From contig NZ_JACCDD010000007.1 of the NCBI RefSeq assembly GCF_013415115.1, positions 229,947-293,946 on the forward strand: a stretch of 64,000 nt of DNA, read 5' to 3'. This document shows, piece by piece, positions 37,450-47,889 of the stretch. The stretch is from Vreelandella zhaodongensis. Its GTDB lineage: Bacteria > Pseudomonadota > Gammaproteobacteria > Pseudomonadales > Halomonadaceae. The stretch's first letter is position 1. The number at the start of each line of letters is the position of its first letter. The position numbers and the translations under genes were made by a program. Below the pieces are notes generated by a model. The model was not told where the DNA came from, did not search any database, and saw nothing but the letters and a program-made list of their open reading frames with translations.

Positions 37450-37516
37450 AAGCACGCCTCATCCGAAGGAAGGTGAAGTAATACTAAAAGCCTACCACTG
37501 GTTGCAAAGAGCTCAT

Positions 37517-37551
37517 ACGAACAAATACGCACCAAAAGCCAACCTGTTCGT
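37517..37551. promoter_or_regulatory. Inverted repeat in the fliE-fliF divergent region
   Basis: ACGAACA and TGTTCGT are separated by 21 nt in the 257-nt region between fliE and fliF. In enterics FlhDC binds an inverted repeat in this region; this sequence does not clearly match that consensus, so the assignment is only positional. No sigma-28 site was found here. Confidence 0.3.
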
Positions 37552-37706
37552 TCATTTATGCTCGACTCGCCCCAGGATAATGGCGTCCATCACAATTCCG
37601 CTTCATCTTTTTAGCGGATAACCGCGATTGACGGATATTAGCCTATGCCTTCTTTGGTGATGCGCCTTAGCCGTCATCAGTTTTGCCTGCCCTTATGGAG
37701 GCACGC

Positions 37707-39461
37707 ATGAGCGAAACTGGTGCTACGGCAGGCCGTCAGAACAACACGACACAAAATGCACCCCGCAGCGGAACAGCAGAAAATGATCCCAAAAGCACAT
37801 CACCGGTGGAACGCACGTTAAAACAGCTACGCAGTAACCCGTTAGTGGTGCTGCTGATCGCAGCAGCCGCTTCTGTTGCGATCATTGCAGCACTCTTTAT
37901 GTGGGCGAGCAGCCCTGATTATCGGGTTCTCTACAGCAATTTGAACGAAGCTGATGGTGGGCGCATCATCGCTGAGCTGGACAGCCGCGGCGTGCCTTAC
38001 CAGTTTGGCGCGGGTGGCCAAGCGCTATTAGTCCCTAGCGATCAAGTCCACACATTAAGGTTACAACTTGCTGAGCAAGGGCTGCCGCGTGGCGGCAATC
38101 TGGGCTTTGAATTGATGGAGAATCAAGCCTTCGGTATCAGCCAGTTTGCCGAGCAGGTTAACTTTCAGCGGGGCCTTGAGGGTGAACTAGCCCGTTCGAT
38201 CGAATCGCTTGGTCCCGTCGAAAGAGTGCGCGTACACCTTTCCATGGCTAAGCCCTCGGTCTTTATTCGTGACCGCGAGCCAGCCAAGGCATCGGTGATA
38301 CTGACCATGCTGCCAGGACGTGTTCTGGGTGATGGCCAGGTCAGCGCTATCGTGCACATGGTCTCCAGCAGCGTGCCTGAACTGTCACCGGAAGACGTCA
38401 CCATTGTAGATCAAAACGGTCGCCTGCTTTCAGCAAAAGCATCCCAAGGCAACGACCTGGATGGTTCACAGCTAGCTTACATTGCCGAAGTAGAGCGCTC
38501 CTATCAGCGCCGGATTGAAAATATCCTCTCGCCTATTCTGGGGAGCGACAACGTGCGCGCCCAGGTAGCCGCACAGATTGATTTTTCACGCCGCGAACAA
38601 ACCTCAGAGCGTTATGCACCGAACCAGGCACCTAACGAATCTGCCGTGCGTAGTCGCCAACTGAGTCTGTCATACGATGGTGAAGATCCGCTGGCAACCG
38701 GCATTCCTGGCGCTTTAAGCAACACCCCACCAGGAGCAGCGCCTTCACCTATCAACCAGGCTGACGCTGACAATGGCGCCGACCTACCGGATAACGCCCT
38801 GCAGAATCTTCGCCAAGAAGACGTGGTTAACTATGAAGTTGATCGCAGCATAGAGCACATTCAACACCGCCTTGGCCAGGTAGAGCGCTTGTCAGCAGCG
38901 GTCGTTGTGAACTTTCGCCGTGTCATTAATGAAGAAGGCGAAGCCGAGCAAGTTGCTCTGAGTCCGGAAGAAGTTGCCCAGCTTGAGCGCCTGGTGCAAC
39001 AGGCCATGGGCTTTTCTCAAGTACGTGGCGACGAAGTAGAAGTCGTGAACACACCCTTCGCCAGCGTCGATGAAAGTATTTCGGAAATCGCCTGGTGGCG
39101 ACAGCCTGAAACATTGTCTATGGCATCTTCGCTCGGGCGCTACTTACTCGTGGCTATCGCTACATTGCTGCTTTACCTGCTGATTTTACGACCGCTGATC
39201 AAGCGTTACACCCAACCACCGGTTGTAGCAGCGGCCATGCCCAGCAGTACGTTTAGCGCCAGCGTAGGGGGCGAGGGCGAGGAAGATGAGCAAGAGAGCG
39301 CTCAGCCTACTGAAGGTGAGGACACGTACAGCAATAAGCCCAAACGTCGGCGTAAAACCTCGCTCTATGAACACAATCTGAACGACCTGCGTGAAATGGC
39401 ACAGGAAGACCCCCGCATGGTCGCGATGATTATCCGCAGCTGGATGAACACCAATGAGTAG
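37707..39461 (+). CDS. fliF: FliF, MS-ring protein
   Basis: 584 residues from the ATG at 37707, preceded by GGAGG at 5 nt; an in-frame TTG at 37683 is less likely. Membrane helices are at about 46-67 ([20 protein letters not shown]) and 475-495 ([19 protein letters not shown]). Between them lie the periplasmic ring-building domains ([52 protein letters not shown]). The C-terminal [21 protein letters not shown] binds FliG. FliF assembles the MS ring that founds the motor. It overlaps fliG by 8 bp. Confidence 0.97.
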   Translation: MSETGATAGRQNNTTQNAPRSGTAENDPKSTSPVERTLKQLRSNPLVVLLIAAAASVAIIAALFMWASSPDYRVLYSNLNEADGGRIIAELDSRGVPYQFGAGGQALLVPSDQVHTLRLQLAEQGLPRGGNLGFELMENQAFGISQFAEQVNFQRGLEGELARSIESLGPVERVRVHLSMAKPSVFIRDREPAKASVILTMLPGRVLGDGQVSAIVHMVSSSVPELSPEDVTIVDQNGRLLSAKASQGNDLDGSQLAYIAEVERSYQRRIENILSPILGSDNVRAQVAAQIDFSRREQTSERYAPNQAPNESAVRSRQLSLSYDGEDPLATGIPGALSNTPPGAAPSPINQADADNGADLPDNALQNLRQEDVVNYEVDRSIEHIQHRLGQVERLSAAVVVNFRRVINEEGEAEQVALSPEEVAQLERLVQQAMGFSQVRGDEVEVVNTPFASVDESISEIAWWRQPETLSMASSLGRYLLVAIATLLLYLLILRPLIKRYTQPPVVAAAMPSSTFSASVGGEGEEDEQESAQPTEGEDTYSNKPKRRRKTSLYEHNLNDLREMAQEDPRMVAMIIRSWMNTNE

Positions 39462-40461
39462 CCCAATTGCCGAGATGAGTGGTGCACGCAAAAGCGCCAT
39501 TCTCCTGCTTGCACTGGACGAAGATAGCGCCGCAGAGGTGTTCAAGTACCTCAGCGCCAGTGAAGTACAGGACATCAGTATGGAAATGGCCCGCTTACAT
39601 CAAGTCTCGCATGAAGACATGAAAGCGGTGCTGGAAGCGTTTCATCAGGAAACCGAGGAGTTTGTGGCGCTTAACCTCAACTCCAGTGAGCATATTCGTT
39701 CGGTACTCACCAAAGCACTGGGAAGCGAACGTGCGACGAGCCTCATTGAAGATATTCTTGAAACCACGGGTGGCAACTCGGGCATTGATGCACTGAATCT
39801 CATGGAAGCATCCATGGTGTCTGAGCTGATCCGCGATGAGCATCCGCAGATTATCGCCACCATTTTGGTTCACCTGGATCGGCACCAGGCGGCCGATATT
39901 CTTGAGCTGTTTGAAGAGAAGCTACGTAACGATGTGGTGTTGCGGATAGCAACCTTCAGCGGCGTTCAGCCCGCCGCCTTGCAAGAACTAACCGAAGTAC
40001 TGACCAGTATGCTGGATGGTCAAAACCTCAAGCGCAGCAAGATGGGCGGCGTGAGAACGGCGGCCGAGATTCTCAACCTGATGAACTCCTCTCAGGAAGA
40101 AGTGGCCATCGAAACGGTTCGCTCCCACAGCGAAGATTTGGCTCAAAAAATTATCGACGAAATGTTCCTGTTCGAGAACCTACTCGACCTCGACAATCGT
40201 GCGATTCAGATGGTGCTTCAAGAAGTCGAAACCAACTCTCTGGTGGTGGCCCTCAAAGGCGCTCAAGAGGCATTAGTCGACAAATTTTTGCGCAATATGT
40301 CGCAGCGGGCAGCGGATCTGGTTCGCGAAGACATGGAGGCCCGCGGCCCCATTCGCGTTTCACAAGTAGAAACCGAACAGAAAGCTATTTTGCAGGTGGT
40401 GCGCCGGCTGGCTGACTCTGGCGAAATTGTCTTAGCTGGCGGGGATGATGAGTATGTCTAA
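39454..40461 (+). CDS. fliG: FliG, motor switch protein
   Basis: 335 residues, three-domain FliG: the N-domain ([26 protein letters not shown]) contacts FliF; the middle domain has [13 protein letters not shown]; the C-domain ([20 protein letters not shown]) carries the charged torque helix that meets MotA. It overlaps fliF, and its end overlaps fliH by 8 bp or more. Confidence 0.97.
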   Translation: MSSPIAEMSGARKSAILLLALDEDSAAEVFKYLSASEVQDISMEMARLHQVSHEDMKAVLEAFHQETEEFVALNLNSSEHIRSVLTKALGSERATSLIEDILETTGGNSGIDALNLMEASMVSELIRDEHPQIIATILVHLDRHQAADILELFEEKLRNDVVLRIATFSGVQPAALQELTEVLTSMLDGQNLKRSKMGGVRTAAEILNLMNSSQEEVAIETVRSHSEDLAQKIIDEMFLFENLLDLDNRAIQMVLQEVETNSLVVALKGAQEALVDKFLRNMSQRAADLVREDMEARGPIRVSQVETEQKAILQVVRRLADSGEIVLAGGDDEYV

Positions 40462-41221
40462 GCCCCACACACCGGAGTTTGACCGGCATGGCAGCTGGCG
40501 GCGCTGGCAGATGGATGAGCTAAGCGAACAGCCGAGCAATCCACCGCAAAATGGAATGCCTGCCCTCTCCGCTCAGCAGCGCAAAGTAGCAGCGGCGAAA
40601 AAAGCTGCTGAGCAAGCACACCAGCGTGAAGAGCAGGAGCGCCAAGCGCTTTATGAGCGAATCCGTCAAGAAGCAGAGGAAGCTGGCTATCAGGCTGGCT
40701 TAACTCGCGGTCATCAAGAAGGGCTTGAACAGGGCCTTAGCGAAGGACGCGCCCAGGCAGATGAAGAGCTCGAAAAGCGTGTACGCCAAACCCTAGAGCC
40801 TCTTCACTCCCTTGCAAAGCAGTTTTCGGATTCGCTAGAGCGTATTGATGAAACGGTGGCGCATGATCTTGCCGAACTCGCACTGGCTACTGGCAAACAG
40901 TTAGCCGCCGATGCACTACAAGAACGGCCTGAGCAAATTCTTGAGATCGTCCGTGAGCTTCTCCACACCGAGCCACCGCTGGTAGGCCAGCAACGCCTTT
41001 GGCTTAACCCTCAAGATCATGCGCTGGTAAAAGAGCATCTCGGCAGCGAGCTAAAAGCAGCCAGCTGGTCCCTTCAACCGGATGATCAGCTGGCTCGTGG
41101 CGGATGTCGTGTTACCAGCGCTCAAGGCGAGCTAGACGCTACCTTTGAAAGCCGCTGGCAGTCTGTGGTTGCCCAATTACGTAAACGCCATCACGGCAGT
41201 GATACCCAACCCACTTTTTAG
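40454..41221 (+). CDS. fliH: FliH, export ATPase regulator
   Basis: 255 residues. A charged coiled-coil stretch ([20 protein letters not shown]) is followed by GxxxG-like repeats typical of FliH ([20 protein letters not shown]), and a C-terminal domain ([42 protein letters not shown]). FliH dimers hold FliI and link it to FliN and FlhA. ATGs at 40445, 40448 and 40454 are all possible; the last has GGGGA 8 nt upstream. Confidence 0.94.
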   Translation: MSKPHTPEFDRHGSWRRWQMDELSEQPSNPPQNGMPALSAQQRKVAAAKKAAEQAHQREEQERQALYERIRQEAEEAGYQAGLTRGHQEGLEQGLSEGRAQADEELEKRVRQTLEPLHSLAKQFSDSLERIDETVAHDLAELALATGKQLAADALQERPEQILEIVRELLHTEPPLVGQQRLWLNPQDHALVKEHLGSELKAASWSLQPDDQLARGGCRVTSAQGELDATFESRWQSVVAQLRKRHHGSDTQPTF

Positions 41222-41271
41222 CCAATGCCAACGCCAACGTTAATGCCCACGTTGCTGAGACAGGTAATCCA

Positions 41272-42660
41272 ATGAGCGACGCGACTTGCCCTCACCTCCA
41301 CCACTGGCGTAAAGCACTGCATCGTACAACGCAGCGCGTCAGTCGGTTACCTCATTACCGCACCAGTGGTCGCGTCATTCGCGCTACCGGTATGGTCATT
41401 GAGGTCGTTGGGTTACGTGTGGCGGTGGGTAGCGCGTGTCGTATCGAACTGCCAGGCGCGGATGGACGTTTAAACGACAGCGATAAACATGCAGAGGCTG
41501 AAGTCGTCGGCTTTTCTGGCGACAAGCTGTTTCTGATGCCGTTAGAAGAGGTTTCAGGTTTGATGCCCGGCGCCAGAGTGTCGCCCCTTAGTGATGGCAA
41601 TGGCCATAGTGCGCGGCGCTTTCCCATTGGCGATGATTTACTCGGGCGTGTGCTGGATGGTAACGGCAATCCGCTGGATGATCGCGAAAGCATTGAAGAC
41701 GCCCCCAGAGCGACCCTCAATGCAACGCTGCTTAATCCATTATCTCGCGCCCCTATCGATGAACAAATTGATGTCGGCATTCGTGCGATCAACGCCCTGC
41801 TGAGCGTTGGGCGCGGCCAGCGTATGGGGCTTTTTGCAGGCTCAGGGGTAGGTAAGTCAGTACTGCTGGGCATGATGGCCCGCTATACCCAGGCGGATGT
41901 CATCGTAGTGGGTCTCATCGGCGAGCGTGGCCGAGAAGTACAGGATTTCATTGATAACATTTTAGGGCCGGAAGGCCGCCGACGTGCGGTGGTGGTGGCA
42001 GCCCCCGCGGACACATCACCGCTGCAACGTCTTCAAGGCGCAGCCTACGCCACGCGGCTTGCTGAAGGGTTTCGGGATGCGGGGCGTAATGTGTTGCTGA
42101 TTATGGATTCGCTCACCCGCTACGCCATGGCACAACGAGAGATTGCACTCGCCATTGGTGAGCCCCCAGCCACCAAAGGCTATCCACCTTCCGTGTTCGC
42201 CAAACTGCCAGGGCTTGTTGAGCGCGCTGGAAATGCTGAGCGCGGCGGCGGCTCAATCACCGCTTTTTATACTGTGCTAACCGAGGGTGATGACCAGCAA
42301 GACCCGATTGCCGATTCAGCACGGGCCATTCTTGATGGTCATATTGTGCTCTCTCGCTCACTTGCTGAAGCGGGTCACTATCCCGCCATTGATATTGAAG
42401 CCTCGATCAGCCGTGCGATGACCGCCATTAGCTCTCCTGAGCAGCTTCAAGAAGCCCGCACCTTTAAACAACTTTTTTCACGCTATCAGCGCAATCGTGA
42501 CCTTATCAGCGTAGGGGCTTACAGCCCAGGGCACGACCCAAGACTGGACGAAGCGGTGAACCGCTTTCCGACGTTGGAACGGTTTCTTCAGCAAAACATT
42601 GATGAGTGTGCAACGCTCGAAACATCGTGCCAGGCACTGCACGCAGTCGTGGGAGGCTAA
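41272..42660 (+). CDS. fliI: FliI, flagellar export ATPase
   Basis: 462 residues, a relative of the F1 beta subunit. Walker A is [15 protein letters not shown] near residue 185; Walker B is [12 protein letters not shown]; also seen are [10 protein letters not shown] and [16 protein letters not shown]. FliI hydrolyses ATP to prepare export substrates and forms a hexamer with FliJ in its centre. It lies 50 nt after fliH and 2 nt before fliJ. Confidence 0.97.
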   Translation: MSDATCPHLHHWRKALHRTTQRVSRLPHYRTSGRVIRATGMVIEVVGLRVAVGSACRIELPGADGRLNDSDKHAEAEVVGFSGDKLFLMPLEEVSGLMPGARVSPLSDGNGHSARRFPIGDDLLGRVLDGNGNPLDDRESIEDAPRATLNATLLNPLSRAPIDEQIDVGIRAINALLSVGRGQRMGLFAGSGVGKSVLLGMMARYTQADVIVVGLIGERGREVQDFIDNILGPEGRRRAVVVAAPADTSPLQRLQGAAYATRLAEGFRDAGRNVLLIMDSLTRYAMAQREIALAIGEPPATKGYPPSVFAKLPGLVERAGNAERGGGSITAFYTVLTEGDDQQDPIADSARAILDGHIVLSRSLAEAGHYPAIDIEASISRAMTAISSPEQLQEARTFKQLFSRYQRNRDLISVGAYSPGHDPRLDEAVNRFPTLERFLQQNIDECATLETSCQALHAVVGG

Positions 42661-42662
42661 TA

Positions 42663-43115
42663 ATGAGTCATTCGCAGCTCGATACGTTGACAGGCTTAGC
42701 CCGAGAGGCTCGGGATAAAGCAGGGAAATTACTGGCCGAGGATCGCCAAACACAGCAGCAAACCGAAGCGCAGCTACAGTCACTCAATCGCTATCGCGCA
42801 GAATATGCTGAACGTTTACAACAGGCGATGCGCGATGGCATCGACCCTGCCACGATGTACAACTATCAACAATTTCTGGCGTCACTGGATGCAGCGCTCA
42901 GCCGAGCGCGACAAGCACTGCTGGCTCAGCAAAAACGCGTCCAGCAAAGCCAACAGCACTGGCAACAAGAACAGCGCAAGCTCTCCTCTTACGATACGCT
43001 GACATCTCGGCGCTTATCCGAAGAGCATCGCCGCCAAGAACGTCACGAGCAGAAAACAAATGATGACTTTGTGACCAACCGTTTGGCCCGCCAATCGCCT
43101 GATAAAGCGCATTAG
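42663..43115 (+). CDS. fliJ: FliJ, export chaperone / ATPase stalk
   Basis: 150 residues, two long helices forming an antiparallel coiled coil, rich in Gln, Arg and Glu (LLAEDRQTQQQTEAQLQSLNRY; RRLSEEHRRQERHEQKTND). FliJ sits in the FliI ring and contacts FlhA. The start used is the ATG at 42663, with GGGAGG 6 nt upstream, because a longer frame would run into fliI. Confidence 0.93.
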   Translation: MSHSQLDTLTGLAREARDKAGKLLAEDRQTQQQTEAQLQSLNRYRAEYAERLQQAMRDGIDPATMYNYQQFLASLDAALSRARQALLAQQKRVQQSQQHWQQEQRKLSSYDTLTSRRLSEEHRRQERHEQKTNDDFVTNRLARQSPDKAH

Positions 43116-43138
43116 CGCCGTGCCGAGGAGCCGCATCT

Positions 43139-46100
43139 ATGACTATTGAGCTATTGCTATCAATGCATCAGGGACAAGGGACTTCATCGTCAACCCACTC
43201 CCCTGCCTCTGGCTCTCCACGCGCGGCGCCAGGCGTTTTTTTTGAGGCGCTTACACAAGCAGTCACCCAACAGTCACGTTTGCCAACTAGCGTGCAGGCA
43301 GATGGCGTACCAACGGATGTGCTCAGTGCTGTTACTGAGCAGTTGGCATCTCTCGATATTGAGCTAGATGCGGAAGCACTAGAGAGCATTCGTGAGAACA
43401 TGCACGAGAACGGACGTGAGAGAGCTCCGGAGAACGTACGCGATAGCGTAAAAGCTCCGCGGCAGGCGGTTGAGCAAGCCCCGACAGCGGGCATGCAAGA
43501 CAACCATGCTTGGCATGAAGCCTCGGGCACGTCACGTCCGGTCAGCGCAGGGACTTTCACCTCCAGCCAAACACGAGACATGGGGCTGGAAAGGTCAAGC
43601 CAACCGCTCCCCCCCCCTGAGCAAACTGCTTCGTCAGATACCAGCAAGGGGGCCGAGACAACGCCACTCAATGCCGCTATTGCAGAAGTCGCTTCACGTT
43701 TAGCCTTGATCGCCTCTTATTCTGTGGCGCCAGCCGCTCAGGGTAACGAGACTGCCAGCGCAGCGCCTGTTTCAGCTCCCAGCCAAGGTGCTACCACCAC
43801 CGGCCAAACATCTCTCGATAGCAGACTGTCTGCAGATAATGTCTCTTCTTCTCCAGCCTCTTTCCTTGCGCGAACAACACTACCGATGTCAGCAAGGTTG
43901 TTGGATAGCGCTGGAAATAGTACTGAAAATAGTACTGAAAACAGCAATGAAACCACTGCCTCTACACCCGTCTCGCGTCAGCCAGTGAAGGCACAGGATC
44001 CCTCAGTGCAGCCTCAGTCGTTCTCTATTTCCCAGACACCGACTCCCGCACCAAACAGCAGCTCTACATCCGCCGCGTTACCGTTAGCTACCAATAACCC
44101 CAGCGTCACGCTGCAAGAAAACGCTGTTAACACCACCCCGCGTGACGTACAGCCAGCACTCACTGGTGAACGAGTCGCTGAAGCATCACAGCTGACAACA
44201 CAGGCACCGGCCAACACGCCAAGCCGTGACTCTGCGCCCGTAGCGCCGCCGCTACCTACCGATAGTTCAGCCGTTGCTCGGCAAGAAATCCCGGCAAGCG
44301 CTGCCCCTCGGGATGGGCAGCCAACACTCACCAGCGAACGGGTAACAGCAGCCTCACAGCCAGCAGCCCAGACACCGCCGCTGAACACACCAGCGCCTCA
44401 GCCAACTCCACAGGCACCAACTGCGCCAAGCCGTGACTCAGCGCCCATAGCACCGCCGTTGCCTGCCGATGGAACAACCGTTGCGCGGCAAGAAACCCTG
44501 GCGAGCGCTGCCCCTCGGGATGGGCAGCCAACACTCACCAGCGAACGGGTAACAGCAGCCTCACAGCCGACAGCCCAGACACTGCCGCTGAACACACAAG
44601 CGCCTCAGCCAACTCCACAGGCACCGGCTGCGCCAAACCGTGACTCAGCGCTCGTAGCGCCGTCGCTACCTGCCGATGGCGCAACCGTTGCGCGGCAAGA
44701 AACCCTGGCGAGCGCTGCTCCCCGGGATGGGCAGCCAACACTCACCGGCGAACGGGTAACAGCAGCCTCACAGCCGACAGCCCAGACACCGCCGCTGAAT
44801 ACACCAGCGCTTCAGCCAACTCCACAGGCACCGGCTGCGCCAAACCGTGACTCAGCGCTCGTAGCGCCGTCGCTACCTGCCGATGGCGCAACCGTTGCGC
44901 GGCAAGAAACCCTGGCGAGCGCTGCTCCCCGGGACGGGCAGCCAACACTCACCGGCGAGCGGGTAACAGCAACCTCACAGCCGACAGCCCAGACACCGCC
45001 GCTGAACACGCAAGCGTCTCAGCCAACTCCACAGGCACCGACTGCGCCAAGCCGTGATTCTGCCCCCATAGCGCCGCCACTACCTGCCGATGGCGCTCCC
45101 GTTGCGCGGCAAGAAACCCTGGCGAGCGCTGCTTCCCGGGATGGGCAGCCAACACTCACCGGCGAGCGGGTAACAGCAGCCTCACAGCCGACAGCCCAGA
45201 CACCGCCGCTGAACACGCAAGCGCCTCAGCCAACTCCACAGGCACCGACTGCGCCAAGCCGTGATTCTGCCCCCATAGCGCCGCCGCTACCTGCCGATGG
45301 CGCAACCGTTGCGCGGCAAGAAACCCTGGCGAGCGCTGCTCCCCGGGATGGGCAGCCAACACTCACCGGCGAACGGGTAGCTGAAGCATCACAGCTGGCA
45401 GCACAAGCACAGCAAGCGACTCAGACGCGCCCAACACCGTCGGCCATTAACGCGTTGCCGGTAGAGTCATCAGCCGCTAACGTCTCGGCATCAGCAACGG
45501 CAACGGCAACGTCTCAGGAAACTATGGTGGCCCAACCGTTAGCTCACCAACCAGGCATGCATGCACTTTCTCCGCTGAATACGGCACTCGCGCCAACGCC
45601 TACCCCAGGCACTGAAGCGATGGCTGGCTTACTCGCGGAAGTCGATGCCAATAGCAGTGCGAACAAAGGTAGTGAGCAGCCCATACCTGTATCGTTAGCC
45701 TCCCAGCAGCCCGCAGCCCCCAATAGCTTAACGGCAACGACCTTAAATACACCGGTCACTAGTCCTGCCTGGCCTTCTCAGCTTGGACAACAGCTTATTC
45801 AGTTTGCCCAGCGTGGCGGTGAGCATCAGGTAAAAATGCAGTTACACCCTGCCGAGCTAGGGCCGCTATCGATCACCCTAAAAGTGACAGAGCAAGGCGC
45901 CCAGGCTCACTTCCTATCGTCTCATGCCGCTGTTCGCCAAGTGATTGAACAAGCGATTCCTCAGCTACGGGAAGCGCTGGCTGAACAAGGTATTTCGTTA
46001 GATGACACCTCTGTCGGTGAGCAACAAAACCCTAACGAGCAATCCTTTGCCCAGCAGATGCCTGGCAAGAATGCTGGCAATCAAAAGGGTGAGCAGGGCA

Positions 46101-46174
46101 ACGACAGCGCCCCTTCACCTGTAGAGGAAAATAGCCAAGAGACGCCAGATGGACGTGTGGATATCTATGCATAA
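43139..46174 (+). CDS. fliK: FliK, hook-length control protein, greatly enlarged by tandem repeats
   Basis: 1011 residues, against about 400 in Salmonella. The C-terminal T3S4-type domain is normal (HQVKMQLHPAELGPLSITLKV near residue 900), so this is FliK: it measures the growing hook and then triggers FlhB to switch export. The part before it is very long, Pro/Ala/Thr/Gln-rich and disordered-looking. Residues about 340-757 consist of a 56-residue partial copy, five complete 69-residue copies and a trailing partial copy. A small NSTE repeat lies at about residue 260. Since ruler length sets hook length in Salmonella, the repeats could lengthen the hook. GAGGAG lies 8 nt before the ATG. A weak terminator and a 161-nt gap follow. 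Confidence 0.94.
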   Translation: MTIELLLSMHQGQGTSSSTHSPASGSPRAAPGVFFEALTQAVTQQSRLPTSVQADGVPTDVLSAVTEQLASLDIELDAEALESIRENMHENGRERAPENVRDSVKAPRQAVEQAPTAGMQDNHAWHEASGTSRPVSAGTFTSSQTRDMGLERSSQPLPPPEQTASSDTSKGAETTPLNAAIAEVASRLALIASYSVAPAAQGNETASAAPVSAPSQGATTTGQTSLDSRLSADNVSSSPASFLARTTLPMSARLLDSAGNSTENSTENSNETTASTPVSRQPVKAQDPSVQPQSFSISQTPTPAPNSSSTSAALPLATNNPSVTLQENAVNTTPRDVQPALTGERVAEASQLTTQAPANTPSRDSAPVAPPLPTDSSAVARQEIPASAAPRDGQPTLTSERVTAASQPAAQTPPLNTPAPQPTPQAPTAPSRDSAPIAPPLPADGTTVARQETLASAAPRDGQPTLTSERVTAASQPTAQTLPLNTQAPQPTPQAPAAPNRDSALVAPSLPADGATVARQETLASAAPRDGQPTLTGERVTAASQPTAQTPPLNTPALQPTPQAPAAPNRDSALVAPSLPADGATVARQETLASAAPRDGQPTLTGERVTATSQPTAQTPPLNTQASQPTPQAPTAPSRDSAPIAPPLPADGAPVARQETLASAASRDGQPTLTGERVTAASQPTAQTPPLNTQAPQPTPQAPTAPSRDSAPIAPPLPADGATVARQETLASAAPRDGQPTLTGERVAEASQLAAQAQQATQTRPTPSAINALPVESSAANVSASATATATSQETMVAQPLAHQPGMHALSPLNTALAPTPTPGTEAMAGLLAEVDANSSANKGSEQPIPVSLASQQPAAPNSLTATTLNTPVTSPAWPSQLGQQLIQFAQRGGEHQVKMQLHPAELGPLSITLKVTEQGAQAHFLSSHAAVRQVIEQAIPQLREALAEQGISLDDTSVGEQQNPNEQSFAQQMPGKNAGNQKGEQGNDSAPSPVEENSQETPDGRVDIYA
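43916..43951 (+). repeat. 12-bp tandem repeat (3 copies) within fliK
   Basis: AATAGTACTGAA occurs twice in tandem, followed by the related AACAGCAATGAA, coding for NSTE-NSTE-NSNE. It keeps the reading frame and is a second, smaller site of repeat expansion in fliK. Confidence 0.75.
44156..45412 (+). repeat. 207-bp in-frame tandem repeat array in fliK
   Basis: Complete copies occupy 44324-44530, 44531-44737, 44738-44944, 44945-45151 and 45152-45358; each is 207 bp and codes for 69 residues, beginning TLT[S/G]ERVTA and ending PRDGQP. A 168-bp diverged copy (44156-44323) precedes and a partial copy (45359 to about 45412) follows. Copies 2 and 3 differ at 4 of 69 residues; copies 4 and 5 also at 4. 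Copies 2 and 3 share NRDSALVAPSL, while 1, 4 and 5 share SRDSAPIAPPL, a mosaic that suggests duplication plus gene conversion. Confidence 0.95.
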
Positions 46175-46240
46175 ACCGGGTGCTAACACCGCGCAAAGCA
46201 ACATTGGCAGCCTCAGCATTGTGTAACTAAACCAAAAGAT

Positions 46241-46259
46241 AAGCTCATCCAGTGAGCTT
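46241..46259 (+). terminator. Weak terminator between fliK and fliL
   Basis: AAGCTCA and TGAGCTT form a 7-bp stem with a 5-nt loop, followed by GTTCATTTCAT. It lies 66 nt after the fliK stop and may separate the fliFGHIJK and fliLMNOPQR transcripts, as in enterics. Confidence 0.5.
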
Positions 46260-46335
46260 GTTCATTTCATCACCTGTAACAGCGTTAGGCATAATGCTTG
46301 GCAAGTGTTATGGGTGAAAATCATGGGAACAACAA

Positions 46336-46812
46336 ATGGCAGAAGCAAGCGGCGGATCTAAAAAACTGCTTTGGATAATGATTGTGTTGGTGCTCCTGTC
46401 GTCAGCAGGTGCAGCAGCAGCGATCTACTTAGTACTTGACCAGCGAGACGCAAGCGCTGTGGATGGCGAAGCACGGCAAACTGTTGAGCGCGTGTCGCCT
46501 GTTTTCACACGCATTGACCCGTTTACTGTCAACTTGGCGGATGATCGCTATGGCTCCCGCTTACTCTATACCGGGATTACGTTGCGAGTAGGTAACGAGC
46601 AGAGTAAGGCGATTATTGAAGAGCATATGCCCCAAGTGCGTAGCCGTTTACTGATTCTACTATCGGGTAAACAAGCCAACGAGCTAACGTCTGTAGAAGG
46701 TAAAGAAGAGCTGGCCCAGGCGATTATTAATCGTTTAAGCGTTCCTCTGACAGAAAATCAGCCTCCCCTGGATTTAAGGGAAGTGCTGTTTACCGAATTC
46801 ATTGTGCAATAA
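46336..46812 (+). CDS. fliL: FliL, stator-associated basal body protein
   Basis: 158 residues: a short cytoplasmic start, one membrane helix (LLWIMIVLVLLSSAGAAAAIYLVL), and a periplasmic domain (FTVNLADDRYGSRLLYTGITLRV, REVLFTEFIVQ). FliL rings support the stators under load. It opens the fliL-fliR operon, 161 nt after fliK. Confidence 0.94.
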   Translation: MAEASGGSKKLLWIMIVLVLLSSAGAAAAIYLVLDQRDASAVDGEARQTVERVSPVFTRIDPFTVNLADDRYGSRLLYTGITLRVGNEQSKAIIEEHMPQVRSRLLILLSGKQANELTSVEGKEELAQAIINRLSVPLTENQPPLDLREVLFTEFIVQ

Positions 46813-46833
46813 CCCCGGGAACTGGAGCCGTTC

Positions 46834-47889
46834 ATGTCGCAGGACGATCTACTGTCCCAGGAAGAAATTGATGCCTTACTAAAAGGCGTTAGTGGAGATG
46901 ATGAGCCAACTGACACACCATCTCCCTCTAAGGATGAATCGCGCATTCGCCCCTATGACCCCTCGACGCAACATCGGGTAATACGCGAGCGCTTACATGC
47001 CCTGGACTTTATCAACGAGCGTTTTGCACGTTACTTCCGCAATGGCTTGTTCAATTTAATTCGACGCAGTGCAGACATCACCGTTGAGTCGGTGCGGTAC
47101 CAAAGCTTTAGCGAATTTTCGCGTAATGTTCCGGTTCCCACCAACCTGAATATCGTGTCAATGAAACCGCTACGCGGATCAGCATTGGTGGTATTTCCAC
47201 CCAACCTTGTTTTTATGGTGGTCGATAACCTGTTTGGTGGCGACGGTCGCTTTGTGACGAAATCAGATGGTCGCGAATTCACCAACACAGAGCAGCGCAT
47301 CATCCAGCGTTTGCTCAACTTAGCCATTGATGCCTATCAAGAGGCATGGAAAGTTGTTCATCCTTTAGAGGTTCATTTTTTACGCTCTGAAGTGCAGTCC
47401 AAGTTTGCCAACATCACCAATTCGCCCAACGAGATCGTGGTGAATACCAAGTTCAATATTGAAGTGGGTAACCTGTCGAGCAATTTTCAAATCTGTATGC
47501 CCTACGCCATGATTGAGCCGCTAAGGGATTTGCTGGCGAACCCCATCAACGACAGCAACCATGACTACGACGGTACTTGGTCGCGGCGCATGGCCACGGA
47601 GTTGCGTCAGTCTGAAGTTGAGCTCGTTGCAGAATTTGCCCAAATACCCAGTCGCATTGCCCACGTGATGGGGCTTAAAAAAGGCGATGTGCTACCCATG
47701 GATATTCCGAAAACGATTACCACTCGCGTGGACGGCGTGCCGGTGATGGAGTGTGAGTACGGCAGCCAACGGCAGCAACGCGCCCTACGTGTTATCCGTA
47801 TGATCGACCATGCCGCTATGAATAACCTATCGTCAAAGGACTTTATTAAAGGTTCAACGCGACAGAAAGCCAAGGAACCCAAAGCATGA
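46834..47889 (+). CDS. fliM: FliM, motor switch protein
   Basis: 351 residues. The N-terminal DLLSQEEIDALLKGV is the CheY-P-binding peptide. The middle CheC-like domain (RYFRNGLFNLIRRSADITVESVRY) contacts FliG and the C-terminal domain pairs with FliN. It lies 21 nt after fliL and overlaps fliN by 4 bp. Confidence 0.97.
   Translation: MSQDDLLSQEEIDALLKGVSGDDEPTDTPSPSKDESRIRPYDPSTQHRVIRERLHALDFINERFARYFRNGLFNLIRRSADITVESVRYQSFSEFSRNVPVPTNLNIVSMKPLRGSALVVFPPNLVFMVVDNLFGGDGRFVTKSDGREFTNTEQRIIQRLLNLAIDAYQEAWKVVHPLEVHFLRSEVQSKFANITNSPNEIVVNTKFNIEVGNLSSNFQICMPYAMIEPLRDLLANPINDSNHDYDGTWSRRMATELRQSEVELVAEFAQIPSRIAHVMGLKKGDVLPMDIPKTITTRVDGVPVMECEYGSQRQQRALRVIRMIDHAAMNNLSSKDFIKGSTRQKAKEPKA

Noticed and set aside
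44324..45358. Regular repeats that could suggest a CRISPR array
   Set aside because: The units are directly adjacent, 207 bp long, in frame, and have no spacers.
44328..45362. A series of five antisense open frames of 68 codons, evenly spaced by 207 nt
   Set aside because: They are the same shadow frame of each fliK repeat copy read on the other strand, with no ribosome-binding sites; they reflect the repeat, not genes.
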